Assembly: GCA_963575745.1 (NCBI GenBank)
Contig: CAUYUJ010000898.1
Location: 5,001-69,000, forward strand
Direction: 5' to 3'
DNA from: Prorocentrum cordatum
Lineage: Eukaryota > Sar > Dinophyceae > Prorocentrales > Prorocentraceae
Length of the DNA: 64,000 bases
The first letter of the stretch is position 1. Each line of letters opens with the position of its first letter. The notes beneath the pieces were generated by a model that saw only the letters and a list, made by a program, of their open reading frames with translations, searched no databases and was not told where the DNA came from. The translations under genes were made by a program, and so were the position numbers. Below are positions 12,165 to 21,470 of the stretch, in pieces.

Positions 12165-13035
12165 CGGTGGAGCTCCCCATGGGGCCACGGAACGTGTGAG
12201 GGGTGTACCGAAATGGTGGCGCGGACGCATGCAAACCCAGCCACTGAGGCCTCCGGTTGAGCTCCCCATGGGGCCACGAAACGTGGGAGGAGTGTGCCGA
12301 AATGAGCGGCGCAGACGCATGGAGACCCTGCCACTGGGGCCTGCGGCGGAGCTCCCCATGAGGCCACGGAACGTGTGAAGGGTGTACCGAAATGGTAGCG
12401 CGGACGCATGCAAACCCAGCCACTGAGGCCTCTGGTGGAGCTCCCCATGGGGCCGCGAAACGTGTGTAAGGGATGTTCCGAAATGAGCGGCGCAGACGCA
12501 TGGAGACCTTGCCACCGGGGCCTTCGGCGGAGCTCCCCATGGGGCCACGAAACGTGTGAGAGGTGTGGCGAAGTTGGCGGCGCGGGCGCATGCGACCCCT
12601 GCCACAGAGGGCCTTCGGTAGAGCTCCCTATGTGGACACGAAGAATGTGAGGAGCGTGCCGAAAATGAATAGCGCAGGCGCATGCGACCCCTGCCACACA
12701 GGGCCTTCGGTCGAGCTCCCCATGGGACCACGAGACGTGCGAGAGGTGTGCTGAAATGGGGGCACGGACGCATGCGAACCCTGCCACTGGGGCCTTCGGT
12801 GGGGCTCCCTAGGGGGGCCACGAAACGTGTGAGGGGTGTGCCGAAATGAGTGGCGCAGACGCATGCGACTCCTGCCACTCGGGCCTTCGGTGGAGCTCCT
12901 TATGGGGCCATTCGGGTGTGCCGAAATGGGTGGCGCGAACGCATGTGAACCCTGCCACGGCGGCCTTCAATGGCGCTCCCTGTAGGGCCACGAAACGTGT
13001 GAGAAGGGTGCCGAACTGGGTGGGACACGGGACGG
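12165..13035. repeat. ~90-bp satellite, about ten units
   Basis: Each unit carries GAGCTCCCCATGGGGCCACG, AACGTGTGAGGGGTG(T/C), CCGAAATG, GCGCAGACGCATG and CCCTGCCACTGGGGCC. Unit starts recur near 12171, 12259, 12349, 12439, 12529, 12620, 12712, 12803, 12893 and 12973. Because the unit is close to a multiple of three, frames stay open on both strands (for example 261 codons on minus). All frames are equally repetitive, so no protein is called. Confidence 0.93.
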
Positions 13036-13089
13036 GAGAGTGAACTGCACGCATCCCTGCTCGGCTTTACGCTTGTCTGTCCCATTCCT

Positions 13090-13260
13090 CATCATTATGT
13101 TCCTCAATGTGTTTCTCTTCACCCTGCCTCCTTCTCCTCATCGTCGCCATCATCAGAATCATCATCAGCAGCACCATCGTCAGCACCACCATCACCCATA
13201 GAATAATCACCTTCCATCGCCCTTCTCATGCTCCTCCTCATCCTCCTCGTCCTCTAGGGA
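13090..13260. repeat. Degenerate CAT/CTC tract
   Basis: Mixed CATCAT, CACCAT and TCCTCCTC triplets, interrupted and short. Confidence 0.7.
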
Positions 13261-13289
13261 GGGTGGGGAGCAGGAAGAAGAAGAGGGGT

Positions 13290-13405
13290 GGTCAGGGTGG
13301 GACTTCTGAAAGCGGCGAGGATCGGCACGCCGAGAGCGACACAACGCTCCCCCACGCGACCCCGCCCAACGCGCGCCCCACGGCGAGGCAGCCAAGGACG
13401 CATGC
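13290..13405 (-). CDS. Possible second exon of a membrane protein
   Basis: On the minus strand this GC-rich stretch follows the TIR element at 13406-13575 and has open frames. One gives a hydrophobic segment (ACVLGCLAVGRALGGVAWGS), which would suit the membrane-protein exon at 13593-13930. However, splicing from the GTATGG donor at 13592 into a CCAG acceptor near the TIR end would select a different frame. The exon is therefore only a possibility. Confidence 0.2.
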
Positions 13406-13575
13406 ACACATTTACCAGCCTGGAGCATATCCCTATCCCTATGCGGGGCACCTCCTCATCACGATGCCAATCTCAGGGATTCCCTTATGTTTTGAGGGCG
13501 CATCCCTAAGATTGTCATCGCCTTTTGGCGTGTCAATCTTAGGGATAGGGATGAGTTGGAGGCTGGTAAACACAT
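13406..13575. mobile_element. Short TIR element in a probable intron (family F)
   Basis: The ends are inverted copies of each other over about 35 bases: ACATTTACCAGCC and ATCCCTATCCCTA at the left; TAGGGATAGGGAT and GGCTGGTAAACACAT at the right. Internal ATCTCAGGGATTCCCTTATG and CATCCCTAAGATTGTCATCG add inner symmetry. There is no coding capacity. It lies just 3' of a probable GT donor at 13592 (minus), as expected for an intron made of a MITE-like element. Confidence 0.7.
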
Positions 13576-13592
13576 ATTTATACCGCCCATAC

Positions 13593-13930
13593 CTGCAGCA
13601 GCAGACCTTCGGATGACAGCGCGCCTGCATAGCCAACACGCCCCGAAGCGCGCTCGCGATCTCCGGAACCTCGAGCGTCCTCAGACCGCGGCCGGGGAAG
13701 AACCCGAAGGACGAGAGGGAGAACGATGACGCCGGCGGCTGCGACATGGAGGACAACGCCAGCGAGAAGAAGATGAGGGAGAGGACATGGGGCAGGAGGA
13801 ATGGGTGAAGCAATCTCCTCCGAGGCACCAATCGCTCAGCCAGGAAGGCAGGAAGAAACTGCCGGACATATGAGGTATACGCAATGCCAGGCCCAATCAC
13901 GAATAAGGGCATAGAGAGCACGTTGGCAGT
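13593..13930 (-). CDS. Probable exon of an unidentified membrane protein
   Basis: The minus-strand frame has codon-like composition. It gives a hydrophobic N-terminal segment (MPLFVIGPGIAYTSYV), a basic linker (LVPRRRLLHP) and a second hydrophobic segment (LPHVLSLIFFSLALSSM). A Ser-rich loop and a charged C-terminal part (GLRTLEVPEIASALRG) follow. Candidate borders are an acceptor (GTTCAG) before 13930 and a GTATGG donor after 13593. The element downstream has terminal inverted repeats. At least two transmembrane helices are likely. No family was recognised. Confidence 0.4.
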
Positions 13931-13939
13931 CTGAACGGT

Positions 13940-14540
13940 CCTTGACTCTCACTGCTACAAGAAACAGAAGTTACAAACTACCACACGCCGGTTGGCTCTG
14001 GACACTGCACGGGGATCAAACGATTCAGGTCTGCAGGCATTGACTTGAGGTGCTTTTATCTTGGTCTCCAAGTAGCTCCAACTTGCAAAACACTTGCCTT
14101 CTGCAGCTGTACCCTGTATACGTGTCGCTTTGGGTTTGTAGCGGGGTAGGCATGAAGGCTGAGAGTCGCACGACAGACAGTAACGCCAACGCTCGAAGGG
14201 GACACCAGGGAAGTGCCCTATGGGATGTTCGCTCCTCCTCCTCCTCCTCTTCGTTCTGCGTAGTTTTCTTAATACAAGTATCCTCACTCTTCCGATAGTT
14301 TGATCCTTAGTGCTCTCACGCGTGCAATTTAGGGTTACTATGATGAGTTTCATTGCTATTCTTTTTCGTAATAGTAGTCGTCTTCAAAGTAGTGTTCGGA
14401 TTACAACTAGGGGTATTAGTTTTGCTATGTACTGCTCTCATTCTCATTATTCGGATACTAGTACGAAGATGAGTATGGTTCGTGCTGGCTTATCTTAATA
14501 GTACCATGTATATGTTCCGAAACGTCTCTGATTCGCTTTC
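13940..14540. other. Unassigned DNA, AT-richer than its surroundings
   Basis: Non-repetitive, with short frames only. About 14300-14520 is noticeably AT-rich with no ORF of note. No gene or structured RNA was recognised. Confidence 0.35.
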
Positions 14541-14554
14541 ACTGTCCTTATAAC

Positions 14555-15099
14555 TATGTTTCCTCCTCCTTCTCCTCCTCCTCCTCCTCCCTCATCCCTC
14601 CACCTCATCGTCCTCGACTTCTGTTTCTTCTTTTTCCTCCTCCTTCTACTCCTCCTCCTCCTCCTCCTCCTCCTCCTTCTACTCCTCCTCCTCCTCCTCC
14701 TCCTCCTCCTCCTCCTCCTCCTCCTCTCCTCCCTCCTCCTCCTCCTCCTCCTCCTCCTCCTCCTCCTCCTCCCCCCGCCCCCGCTCCTCTCCTCCTCCTC
14801 CTCCTCCTCCTTCCTCCTCCTCCCCTCTCCTGCTCCTCCTCCTCCTCCTCCCTCTCCTCCTGCTCCTCCCTCCTCCCTTCCTCTCTCCTCCTCCTCCTCC
14901 TCCTCCCCTCCTCCTCCTCCTCCTCCTCCTCCTCCCCCCTCTCCTCCTCCTCCTCCTCCTCCTCCTCCTCCTCCTCCTCCTCCTCCTCCTCCTCTCCTCC
15001 TCCCCTCCTCCTCCTCCTCCTCCTCCTTCTCATCCTCCTCCTCCTCCTCCTCCTCCTCCTCCTCCTCCTCTCCTCCTCCTCCTCCTCCTCCCCCTCCTC

Positions 15100-15130
<31 letters not shown>

Positions 15131-15345
15131 GCCCCCTTCTCCTCCTCCTCCTCTCCTCCTCCTCCTCCTCCTCCTCCTCCTCCTCCTCCGCCTCCCCTCC
15201 TCTCCTCCTCCTCCTCCTGCTCCTGCTACTCCTCCTCCTCCTCCCCCCCTCTCCTCTCTCCTCCTCCTCCTCCTCCTCCCTTCCTCCTCCTCCTCCTCCT
15301 CCTCCTCCTCCTCCTCCTCCTCCTGCTCCTCATCCTTCTTCCTCC
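14555..15345. repeat. (CCT)n microsatellite, ~790 bp
   Basis: CCT/TCC triplets with short CCC, CTT and TGC interruptions. Homopyrimidine on the plus strand for almost its whole length. The frames of more than 300 codons across it are Ser/Leu/Pro or Gly/Glu/Arg low-complexity translations. Confidence 0.97.
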
Positions 15346-15458
15346 TCCTTTGTTCCGATGATGACGTCGTGCCGACGGCGGCAACGCAGCTTTGCGAACC
15401 TACTGCTCCGCCCCACAAAAACCAGAGAACTGCACGCGGAGGCCCGGAGCACGGCGTT

Positions 15459-15760
15459 ACGGGTCAACCCAAAAACAGGAGGAGGAGGAGGAGGAGGAGG
15501 AGGAGGAGGAGGGGGAGGGGGAGGGGGAGGGGGAAGCAAGTGGAGAAGGGAGGAAGGTTGAGCACCAACTATACACCAACACCGACTATACACCAACACC
15601 GACTATACACCAACACCGATCCTGGCCAGGATCACCCTGAGCCCAGGATCGGTCCAGGATCGTTGTTGGTGCATAGTTGGTGCCCTCCGAGTTACGGGTC
15701 AACCCAAAAACAGATCAAAGCAAGTGGAGAAGGGAGGAAGGCTGAGCAGGGACCGACCGC
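15459..15760. repeat. Direct repeat pair around a foldback
   Basis: Outer direct repeats: ACGGGTCAACCCAAAAACAG and AAGTGGAGAAGGGAGGAAGG occur around 15459-15560 and again around 15690-15745. The left copy is expanded by a (GGA)n run (15480-15535). Between them lies a foldback: GCACCAACTATACACCAACA (followed by two more ACCGACTATACACCAAC units) pairs with the complementary GTTGGTGCATAGTTGGTGC at about 15662-15682. The arrangement resembles a small TIR element. Confidence 0.7.
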
Positions 15761-15989
15761 CAAGCGGAGAAGCGGGCCCCTAGAGACAAGCACCGCGAGC
15801 GGCGCACCGGCCTACCCGTAACAGGCGCGAGCCTCAGGCTGGCCACGCGGCATATGAGAGCGGAGGGTCAAAACTCTGGAGGCCCAGATGGCCAAGGCAC
15901 CGAATAACACGCCACAAGGAGTACAGAGTGAAGCTACGATACAAGACCGCGCCTGGCAGACCCGACCCGACGGCGCGAACGGCACTCAC

Positions 15990-16510
15990 CTGTGCACCAA
16001 AGCTGGGTGCGGAACACCCGCAAGAACCAGCTCGCCGCCAACATGACCCAGCAGGTCGCCTGCCACGGGCCGCTCCTGGGGCCGCAGGGGCAGCAGCCGA
16101 TGTCCAAGAGCGAGCTGGTGGCAGCGCTCCGCGTGCCAGAGGTGGCCTGCCCGCCGATCGTCGCCTTCTCGGACTGCCGGTCGGTCGTCGACGGGTTCCC
16201 GAGAGGGCCCGCGTGGGCGGCGAGCCCGGCCGCACGGCACAGAGACGTGTGGGCGCGCTGCTGGGCCTCGATCACCAGAAACAGTGGTCTGGGGCCGCGC
16301 GGGGTGAGCCTCGAGGAAGTGCAAGGCCAAGCGACGAGGGCCCAGCCAAACGACACGGGCCTCGAGCGGTGGAAGGGTAGTCAATTGGCCGACCAGTATG
16401 CGAAGCCAGGGGCGAACCAGCATCAGCATCCTGAGTGGAACCGGGCAGCCTGTATACAGAATTTCAAGCTCGCCTCGGACGCGCTAGAACTCACATCCTG
16501 CATGAACGTG
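15990..16510 (+). pseudogene. RNase H domain relic of a retrotransposon
   Basis: One plus-strand frame (about 15992-16747) gives an RNase HI-like series: SKSELVAAL (Glu of the DEDD set), IVAFSDCRSVVDGFPRGPAW (second Asp), RHRDVWARCWASI, VSLEEVQGQATRAQ (handle region) and GSQLADQYAKPGANQHQHPE (last Asp in LAD, with AD..A..GA..H). This order and the RGPAW segment are typical of RNase H domains carried by dinoflagellate LINE-like elements. The first Asp strand and all of RT are missing upstream, and no ATG starts the frame. It is therefore a fragment, with few internal breaks. Confidence 0.78.
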
Positions 16511-17262
16511 TTAGCAAGAGGGTTCGTTGACACCACCGAGGGATCGAGTCCACCCGAGCGGGACTTGAACCCACCACCCCCGACACCCCCAAACCCCTGC
16601 CTGGTGTCGGTGACGAGGGTGCCGAGGAGCCCCCCCACTCTGCGCCTCCTGGCACCCCGCCCCCGAGGGATGGGTTGGTGGGAGACGGGGGTAGGATCGA
16701 ACGAGCCCGCGCCAGGAGGCTTTGACCAGTACGCATCCCCAGAGTGATCTTCTGCTCTCGATGCGCCAGGTGCGCTCACGACAGGTGGTTAGGCTTGCTG
16801 ACCAGCTGTCCTGGGGGAAACCCTCGGGTGAAGGCTGGGCGTTTGGGCCGTCTGTGGGGAGGTAGCACCCCACCACCGGAAAGCCTTTTTGAGCAAAGCC
16901 GAATTTCATCGCCAAGGGACCGCCTGGGGCAGTAGAAGGTTTCAGCGCCGCAGCGCCGCCGTTATTCGAGTTTGGAATCTCTGGAGGTTGGGCCTGTAGT
17001 CCTGAAGACTCCTCGACCTACCTCCTCCTCCCCCTCCCTCCTCCTTCCATCCTCTCTCCTCGTCCCGCCACCCCTTGGCGCAAGAGGGCTCCGTGCGCCA
17101 GAAACGATCTGGCGGGCGGCCATGGCGACCACGAACTCGTGCGCCGGGCGGCACGCGCCTTCGCAGCAGCGAGCGATGCGGAGAGGGGTGAAGACCTGTT
17201 CCTCCTGCTCCTCCGCGTCCTTCCCCCCTCCTCCTGTACCCCCTTCTCTTCCTGCTGTTCAT
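16511..17262. other. Unassigned DNA downstream of the RNase H relic
   Basis: GC-rich, non-tandem. Minus-strand 16545-16575 resembles a tRNA T-arm (GGGTTCAAGTCCCGC), but no D-arm, anticodon arm or matching acceptor strand accompanies it. 17030-17260 has pyrimidine-rich patches. No gene was recognised. Confidence 0.35.
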
Positions 17263-17430
17263 CGCCGTCGGCCTCCTCCTTCTCCTCCTCCTCCTCCTCC
17301 TCCTCCTCCTCCTCCTCCTCCTCCTCCTCCTCCTCCTCCTTCTCCACATGCCCCTCCTCCTCCTCCTCCTCCTTCCTCTCCTCCTCCTCCTCCTCCTCCT
17401 CCTCCTCCTCCTCCTCCTCCATCCACTTCC
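17263..17430. repeat. (CCT)n microsatellite
   Basis: CCT/TCC triplets with a few CAT and CTT variants. Directly precedes composite repeat copy D, as the tract at 8523 precedes copy C. Confidence 0.95.
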
Positions 17431-17439
17431 CCTGTGAGC

Positions 17440-18128
17440 AACTCCTCCCTGTCGCACCCCCGGGCGTGCCTGTAGGGCGGGCCGGGCGTTCCCTACGAGG
17501 TTTCCTCACCACTTCTGGTCCTGGAGCTTCCGATCTGCAACCGCTTCAAGGATGGAGGGCGAGTCGCTATCCGAGTGTGGCTCTCGCCTTCGCGCCGCGC
17601 ACATTCGTCTGAAAAGTTTGCCTCAGCTTCAGGGGTGGAGGGCGGGTGGTTTTCAAAATGTGACTCTCCTCTTAGCGCCGAGCACGTTCGTTTTAATGGG
17701 TTGCAGCAGCTTTGAGAATGAAGTGTGGGTGGTTTCCAAATTGTGGCTCTCGCTCTAGCACCGCGCACACGAATCCTAAAGCTTACAACCGATTCAAGGA
17801 TGGGCGGCTGCTTTCCAAAATGGGGCTCCCGCCTCAGCGCCGCGCACATTCGTCTGCGGTCCCAGGGATCGTGTTCTGGCACGATTTAGGACTGTCAGGG
17901 CGCAACTGTCACGTTGACTCGCATTGTTGAAGTCTCAAGAATTGTGTTCTGGCACGGGTCTGGATTCAGGACGCAACAGCCACGTTGATTCGGGATTATC
18001 AGACGGTTACCGTTCAATGGGGCGCTTCCCGCAATGAAAATAAATTATTGCTAGCACACATGAAGAAGGAACTTGGAGGGAGGCTTCATTGCAACTTCGC
18101 TGATACTTTTTGGGTTCGCACTGGTCCT
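17440..18128 (+). repeat. Composite dispersed repeat, copy D
   Basis: Leader CTGTCGCACCCC and TAGGGCGGGCCGGGCGTT. Four degenerate units of 80-85 bases follow (GGAGGGCG, GTGGCTCTCGC, GCGCCGCGCACATTCGTCTG). Then come two units with GGCGCAACTGTCACGTTGA-like sequence, and the 3' block with CAGACGGTTACC and GGAACTTGGAGGGAGGCTTC. It ends at GCACTGGTCC followed by TCC triplets. Confidence 0.85.
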
Positions 18129-18215
18129 CCTTTTCCTCCTCCTCCTCCTCCTCCTCCTCCTCCTTCTCCTCCTCCTCCTCCTTCATCCCTCCGCCTTCTC
18201 CCTCTTCCTCCACCC
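18129..18215. repeat. (CCT)n tail of composite copy D
   Basis: CCT/CTT triplets beginning exactly at the 3' junction of copy D. Confidence 0.9.
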
Positions 18216-18258
18216 CCTCCTCGACAGGGACGTGTCAGCCTTTCCCTGATGTGGATAC

Positions 18259-18355
18259 CTTAAAGTTGGCCCAGACCAGAACAAAATCAGCGACACCCCC
18301 CGCCTGCTGAGCAAAATAGCTCTGCCGACCTGTGGGCGCAACCTCGGGCGGGTGC
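18259..18355 (-). CDS. Candidate exon, unidentified
   Basis: On the minus strand a pyrimidine-rich stretch (complement of 18361-18420) leads to a possible acceptor before 18355. An open frame follows with HPPEVAPTGRQSYF and GGVADFVLVWANFK. A GTATCC donor comes directly after the last lysine codon (18258). Size, borders and residue mix fit a short exon. No family was recognised and partner exons were not established. Confidence 0.3.
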
Positions 18356-18499
18356 CTCACAAGGTAGGAGAAGGAGGAGGAGGACGACGAGGAGAAGAAG
18401 AAAAAACAATCAACACCCCCGCCGACTCGAGAAATCACGCCTGACATGTTGCGCAATTTACATCGTCTGTGGGCCCTCGGGGGCCGCTGACACATGACT

Positions 18500-18760
18500 C
18501 GGGAATGAATGAGCCCGTCCCAGGGAAGGGGTCATGAGCTGCATGGCGCGGTTTGTTTCTGAGGTGTTCGGGGGTTCGTGGATGTCCACATCTAGAATAT
18601 AGCCTGAGGAGTACCTATGGACGCCCAACCCACAGTGCCAATGGACTTCTGGAGTACGTGCCACCTCCCTCGATGGAACTCGCACGGCACGGTGAGTTGA
18701 GAAACCAGCACGGACGGCGCATGTGTCAGGATCGGGCGCTTCACAACCACTGTTCCCTGT
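18500..18760 (-). CDS. Weak exon candidate, frame ambiguous
   Basis: Two minus-strand frames remain open here and both look protein-like. One contains CEFHRGRWHVLQKSIG, the other HWHCGLGVHRYSSGYILDV. Both end in stops without clear splice sites. Because two frames compete, the region is reported only as possible coding DNA near the candidate exon at 18259-18355. Confidence 0.15.
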
Positions 18761-18789
18761 AAGCCAACATGGGCCACGCTCGACAACAG

Positions 18790-19375
18790 TGTAGGAGAAG
18801 GAGGGAAGGCGTTGCGGAAGCGGTGGAAGTGAGGTGGAGGGATGGGGAGAAGGGGTTGCGGAGACGGGGGAAGTAGAGAGAGGCAGGCAGGGCAGGAGGA
18901 GCTGGGGAAGGGTACAGGGAGGAGGAGTCCGGCAGGAGGTAGGGAGGCGGCAGGGCATGGCGATCGAGGCGGGGGAGGGGAGGAGAGAGGAGGGGAGAGG
19001 AGGAGAGAGGAGGAGAGGAGGAGAGGGGAGGAGGAGGAGAGAGAGCGAGGAGAGAGAGGAGCCTCGACGAGGAGGCCGTCCCCCCCCCCTCCACGAGGCG
19101 AGGGCGGCGTCGCGCCGCGGCGCCTTCCAGCGGCAGCGCGTGCGGCAGCACGCGGGCCGCCACCGCCGCCGGGAGCGCGGCAGGCAGGAGCGCCTCTGCG
19201 GGCCGGGGGGGGGGGGGGGGGGGGGGCGGGCACGAGCCCAGGGGGGCCTCGAGGGCGCGAGGGGGGGAGGCGGGCGGGAGGTGGTGGGGGGATGTGGGAG
19301 GGCGGGCACGGGGGGGGGAGGGGGCGGAGGGGCAAGGGGCAGGGGGCAAGGGGGGGAGGGGGGAGGGGCAAGCTA
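18790..19375. repeat. Purine-rich (GGA/GGGG) tract
   Basis: GAGG/GGAG repeats on the plus strand, with G-runs up to 20 or more at 19204-19227. Opposite in strand sense to the many CCT arrays. A G-quadruplex is plausible in the G-run. A GC-rich core at 19080-19200 is non-repetitive. Confidence 0.85.
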
Positions 19376-19589
19376 GGTGCGCTCGCGTCATATCTGACAT
19401 CCTACCCCTCCCTCCCATCCCTTACCATGGCGTAGATCCCCTCTCTACTCGCACAGTCGGATGTCGAGCAGGGCAATGATCCCGAAAGGGTACGCGATGC
19501 ATTGTAGAGCACGGCATGGCATGGCGTAGAAGAGCACCGCAAAGCGTAGCATCAACCTAGCATTGCATTGCATGCCGTGGCATGGCACG
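19376..19589. other. Short unassigned stretch
   Basis: Contains overlapping GGCATGGCATGGC and GCATTGCATTGCATG runs near 19510-19580. No gene seen. Confidence 0.35.
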
Positions 19590-19765
19590 GGAAATGACGC
19601 CAGCGCTGCAGCGGGAGCACGAGTCGAAACGAGCGGAAGCGCGGAAATGAGGCCAGCGCTGCAGCGGGAGCACGATTCGGAACGAGCGGAAGCACGGAAA
19701 TGAGGCCAGCGCTGCAGCGGGAGCACGATTCGGAACGAGCGGGGCCCGAAAATGAGGCCGGCGCC
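19590..19765. repeat. ~53-bp minisatellite, 3.5 units
   Basis: Units contain GCGCTGCAGCGGGAGCACGA, TTCGGAACGAGCGG and GGAAATGAGGCCA. The first unit differs (CGAGTCGAAACGAGCGGAAG) and the last is truncated. Confidence 0.9.
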
Positions 19766-19904
19766 TCAGCGACAGCAGCATTTTGAAAAAAATGCCAGCG
19801 AAAACCCAACTCCGGGGAAACCTGTGTGTAAAAAAAGGTGCGCGGGGGGGGTCGAGTACTTTAAAACCGTCATCCGGGGGAGAGGGAGAGTAGTATTCAT
19901 ATTG

Positions 19905-20165
19905 AGTAATTGTCAAGGGGAGCGGGAGGCGGGAAGGGGGAAGGGGAGAGGGGGGAGGGTGAAGGGGCGAGGGAGGAGAGGGAAGGAGCGAGGGAGCGAG
20001 GGATCGGAGGGGGGGAGGACGAGAAGAAGGGGAGTAGGAGGAGGAGGAGAAGGAGGAGGAGGAGGAGCAGGAACACCGCCACAGGAAAGGTCAGAGAAGG
20101 TCAGAGAAGGTCAGCAAGGAGGAGGGGAAGGAGCAGCAGGAGGAGGAGGAGGAAGAGGAGGGGAG
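19905..20165. repeat. Purine-rich GGA/GGGA tract
   Basis: AGGGG, GGAGG and AGGAGGAGG runs on the plus strand, with a triple AGGTCAGAGA-type repeat at 20089-20115. Confidence 0.85.
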
Positions 20166-20765
20166 CCAGCGTCCAGCAAGGGGGTCGGGCCGAGCGCCGA
20201 GCCGCGCACGCTGCGAGGCGCCCCTATGACTGCGTGCCGCGGCCGGCGAAGCAGTGGACGGCGACGGCGAACCCAACAGAATGGGCGCAAGCCAGCAGGC
20301 AAGCCTGGCGCCTAGACGGACCATCGGCACAAAAGAACACAGGCCCCCCATGCAGCCCACACCTTCGGCAAGGCATCAGGTGCAGGTTCGATAAAACTAC
20401 AGTGCGATATCGCGCTCGAGCCGATCATCGCGGCCGAGCCGATCCTCACACGCCTGTCACACTCGAGCCGGCCATCGGACTCTTCTTGCCCACGGTCCCG
20501 CGCAGGCTGGAGGGCAGGTGGCCCGCTCGGGTCAGCAGCGTCCGCGGGTGCCAGCTGGCAGAGACGAGATCAGAGACCGTGGGTCCAAACGTGAAGGGGC
20601 CCCAGGACATACAAATAAATACACACAAATAAAATGATTCCCCATAGTTTCCCATATTTTCTGGGTTTTTGTCTTCCCGCCCAATTCCCACATTTTCCAA
20701 TATTTTCTCGGGGATCGACGATTAATTGTGTCTGTGTGTTTTTTCCCCTCCTGAAAACGTGCTGG
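20166..20765. other. Unassigned DNA
   Basis: GC-rich to 20600, then AT-richer with CCCATATTTTC and CCAATATTTTC elements. No frame stands out and no known motif was seen. Confidence 0.3.
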
Positions 20766-20905
20766 CGCATGACCTTCACGTCCGCCCCCCCGCGCCAGGC
20801 GTCCTCCGGCGGGAGCCCGCCGCCGTGCTGCGGCCGCCCGCCTCCGCCGCGGGCGAGGATGCAGCACCGCATGCGAGGCCCTCTCTGGACCGCCGTGCTG
20901 CAGGG
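20766..20905 (-). CDS. Candidate exon, unidentified
   Basis: The minus-strand frame has high third-position G/C and gives STAVQRGPRMRCCILARG, a glycine-rich linker, then LPPEDAWRGGADVKVMRQHV. It lies beside a TIR element, as confirmed intron borders do at 13.5 and 53 kb. A CTGCAG acceptor is possible at its start. A weak resemblance of the DAWRGGADVKVM helix to exonuclease C-terminal helices was considered and is not claimed. Confidence 0.3.
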
Positions 20906-20909
20906 TCGA

Positions 20910-21100
20910 CCACTTCGGCGGCGAGCGACGGGGGGGGGGAGGTGAGAAGGAGAAGGCCTTCTCAGAGGGCGGCGGGGCTTCCCAGAAGCCATCGCGCCCA
21001 CTTAGAGGCTTTCTGCGTCTTCGGGGGGGGGCTTAGAAAACTTCCGAGCCATCTGACAAGGCCCACTCCTTCTCACCTCCCCCCGGGATCGCCGCCGACC
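20910..21100. mobile_element. Short TIR element (family G)
   Basis: Left end TTCGGCGGCGAGCGAC, a G-run and GAGGTGAGAAGGAGAAGGCC are matched in inverse by GGCCCACTCCTTCTCACCTC, a C-run and GATCGCCGCCGACC at the right. That is about 45 bases of TIR with a G/C-run length difference. The interior is about 95 bases with no coding capacity. Minus-strand candidate exons lie directly on both sides. Confidence 0.72.
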
Positions 21101-21320
21101 AATGTCCGCAGCCGGCATCTGAGGCACCTCGAACACATGTGATCCCAGGAGGCTCGAACGAGAGCGGATGCGGGCTTGCGCTAAGATGGTCAAGGGTGGG
21201 AAGGACATGCGGCGAGCAAAGGCGAGGCAGAAATCAGGGGGTAGTCTGCTGGTCCGCCCTGCCGTGAGGTCCACGGCGCACCGCAGTAGTTTCAAGGGCC
21301 AACCCCTTCCCAAAGCCCCC
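21101..21320 (-). CDS. Candidate exon upstream of TIR element G
   Basis: A minus-strand frame continues to the element with KLLRCAVDLTAGRTSRLPPD, ARRMSFPPLTILAQARIRSR and GSHVFEVPQMPAADIG. A GTCGGC donor coincides with the TIR edge (21100). No family was recognised. If this and 20766-20905 are exons, element G is the intron between them. Confidence 0.28.
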
Positions 21321-21470
21321 TGGCCGCCAAACCCAGACCTCGCCCTGCCCTGCCACCCCTGGCCCTGCCCTGCCCTGCCTTGCCAAACTGTCACCCTGCC
21401 GTGACCTGCCCAGACCTCGCCCTGCCCTGCCAGCTTGTCACCCTGGCCCTGCCACCTCTGGCGTGCCGCC
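21321..21470. repeat. CCCTGCC/CCTTGCC degenerate repeat
   Basis: CCTGCCCTGCC and TGTCACCCTGCC recur at irregular 10-25-base spacing. Confidence 0.65.

Noticed and set aside
12093-12878. 261-codon minus-strand frame as a repeat protein
   Set aside because: It is the translation of the 90-bp satellite. Equivalent frames exist on the other strand and in other phases.
12165-13035. CRISPR-like array of regular units
   Set aside because: The whole unit is repeated, not repeats with unique spacers. The genome is eukaryotic and no cas genes are present. It is a satellite.
14495-15821. Frames of 300-420 codons at 14.5-15.8 kb
   Set aside because: Translations of the (CCT)n array in each phase. The non-repetitive extensions carry no recognisable motif.
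16545-16575. Possible tRNA on the minus strand (GGGTTCAAGTCCCGC T-arm)
   Set aside because: No D-arm, anticodon arm or acceptor pairing in the neighbouring 60 bases. At most a tRNA-derived fragment.
20766-20905. Exonuclease (DEDDh) C-terminal helix
   Set aside because: The DAWRGGADVKVM segment lacks the His of the HxAxxD motif, and no other exonuclease motif was found.
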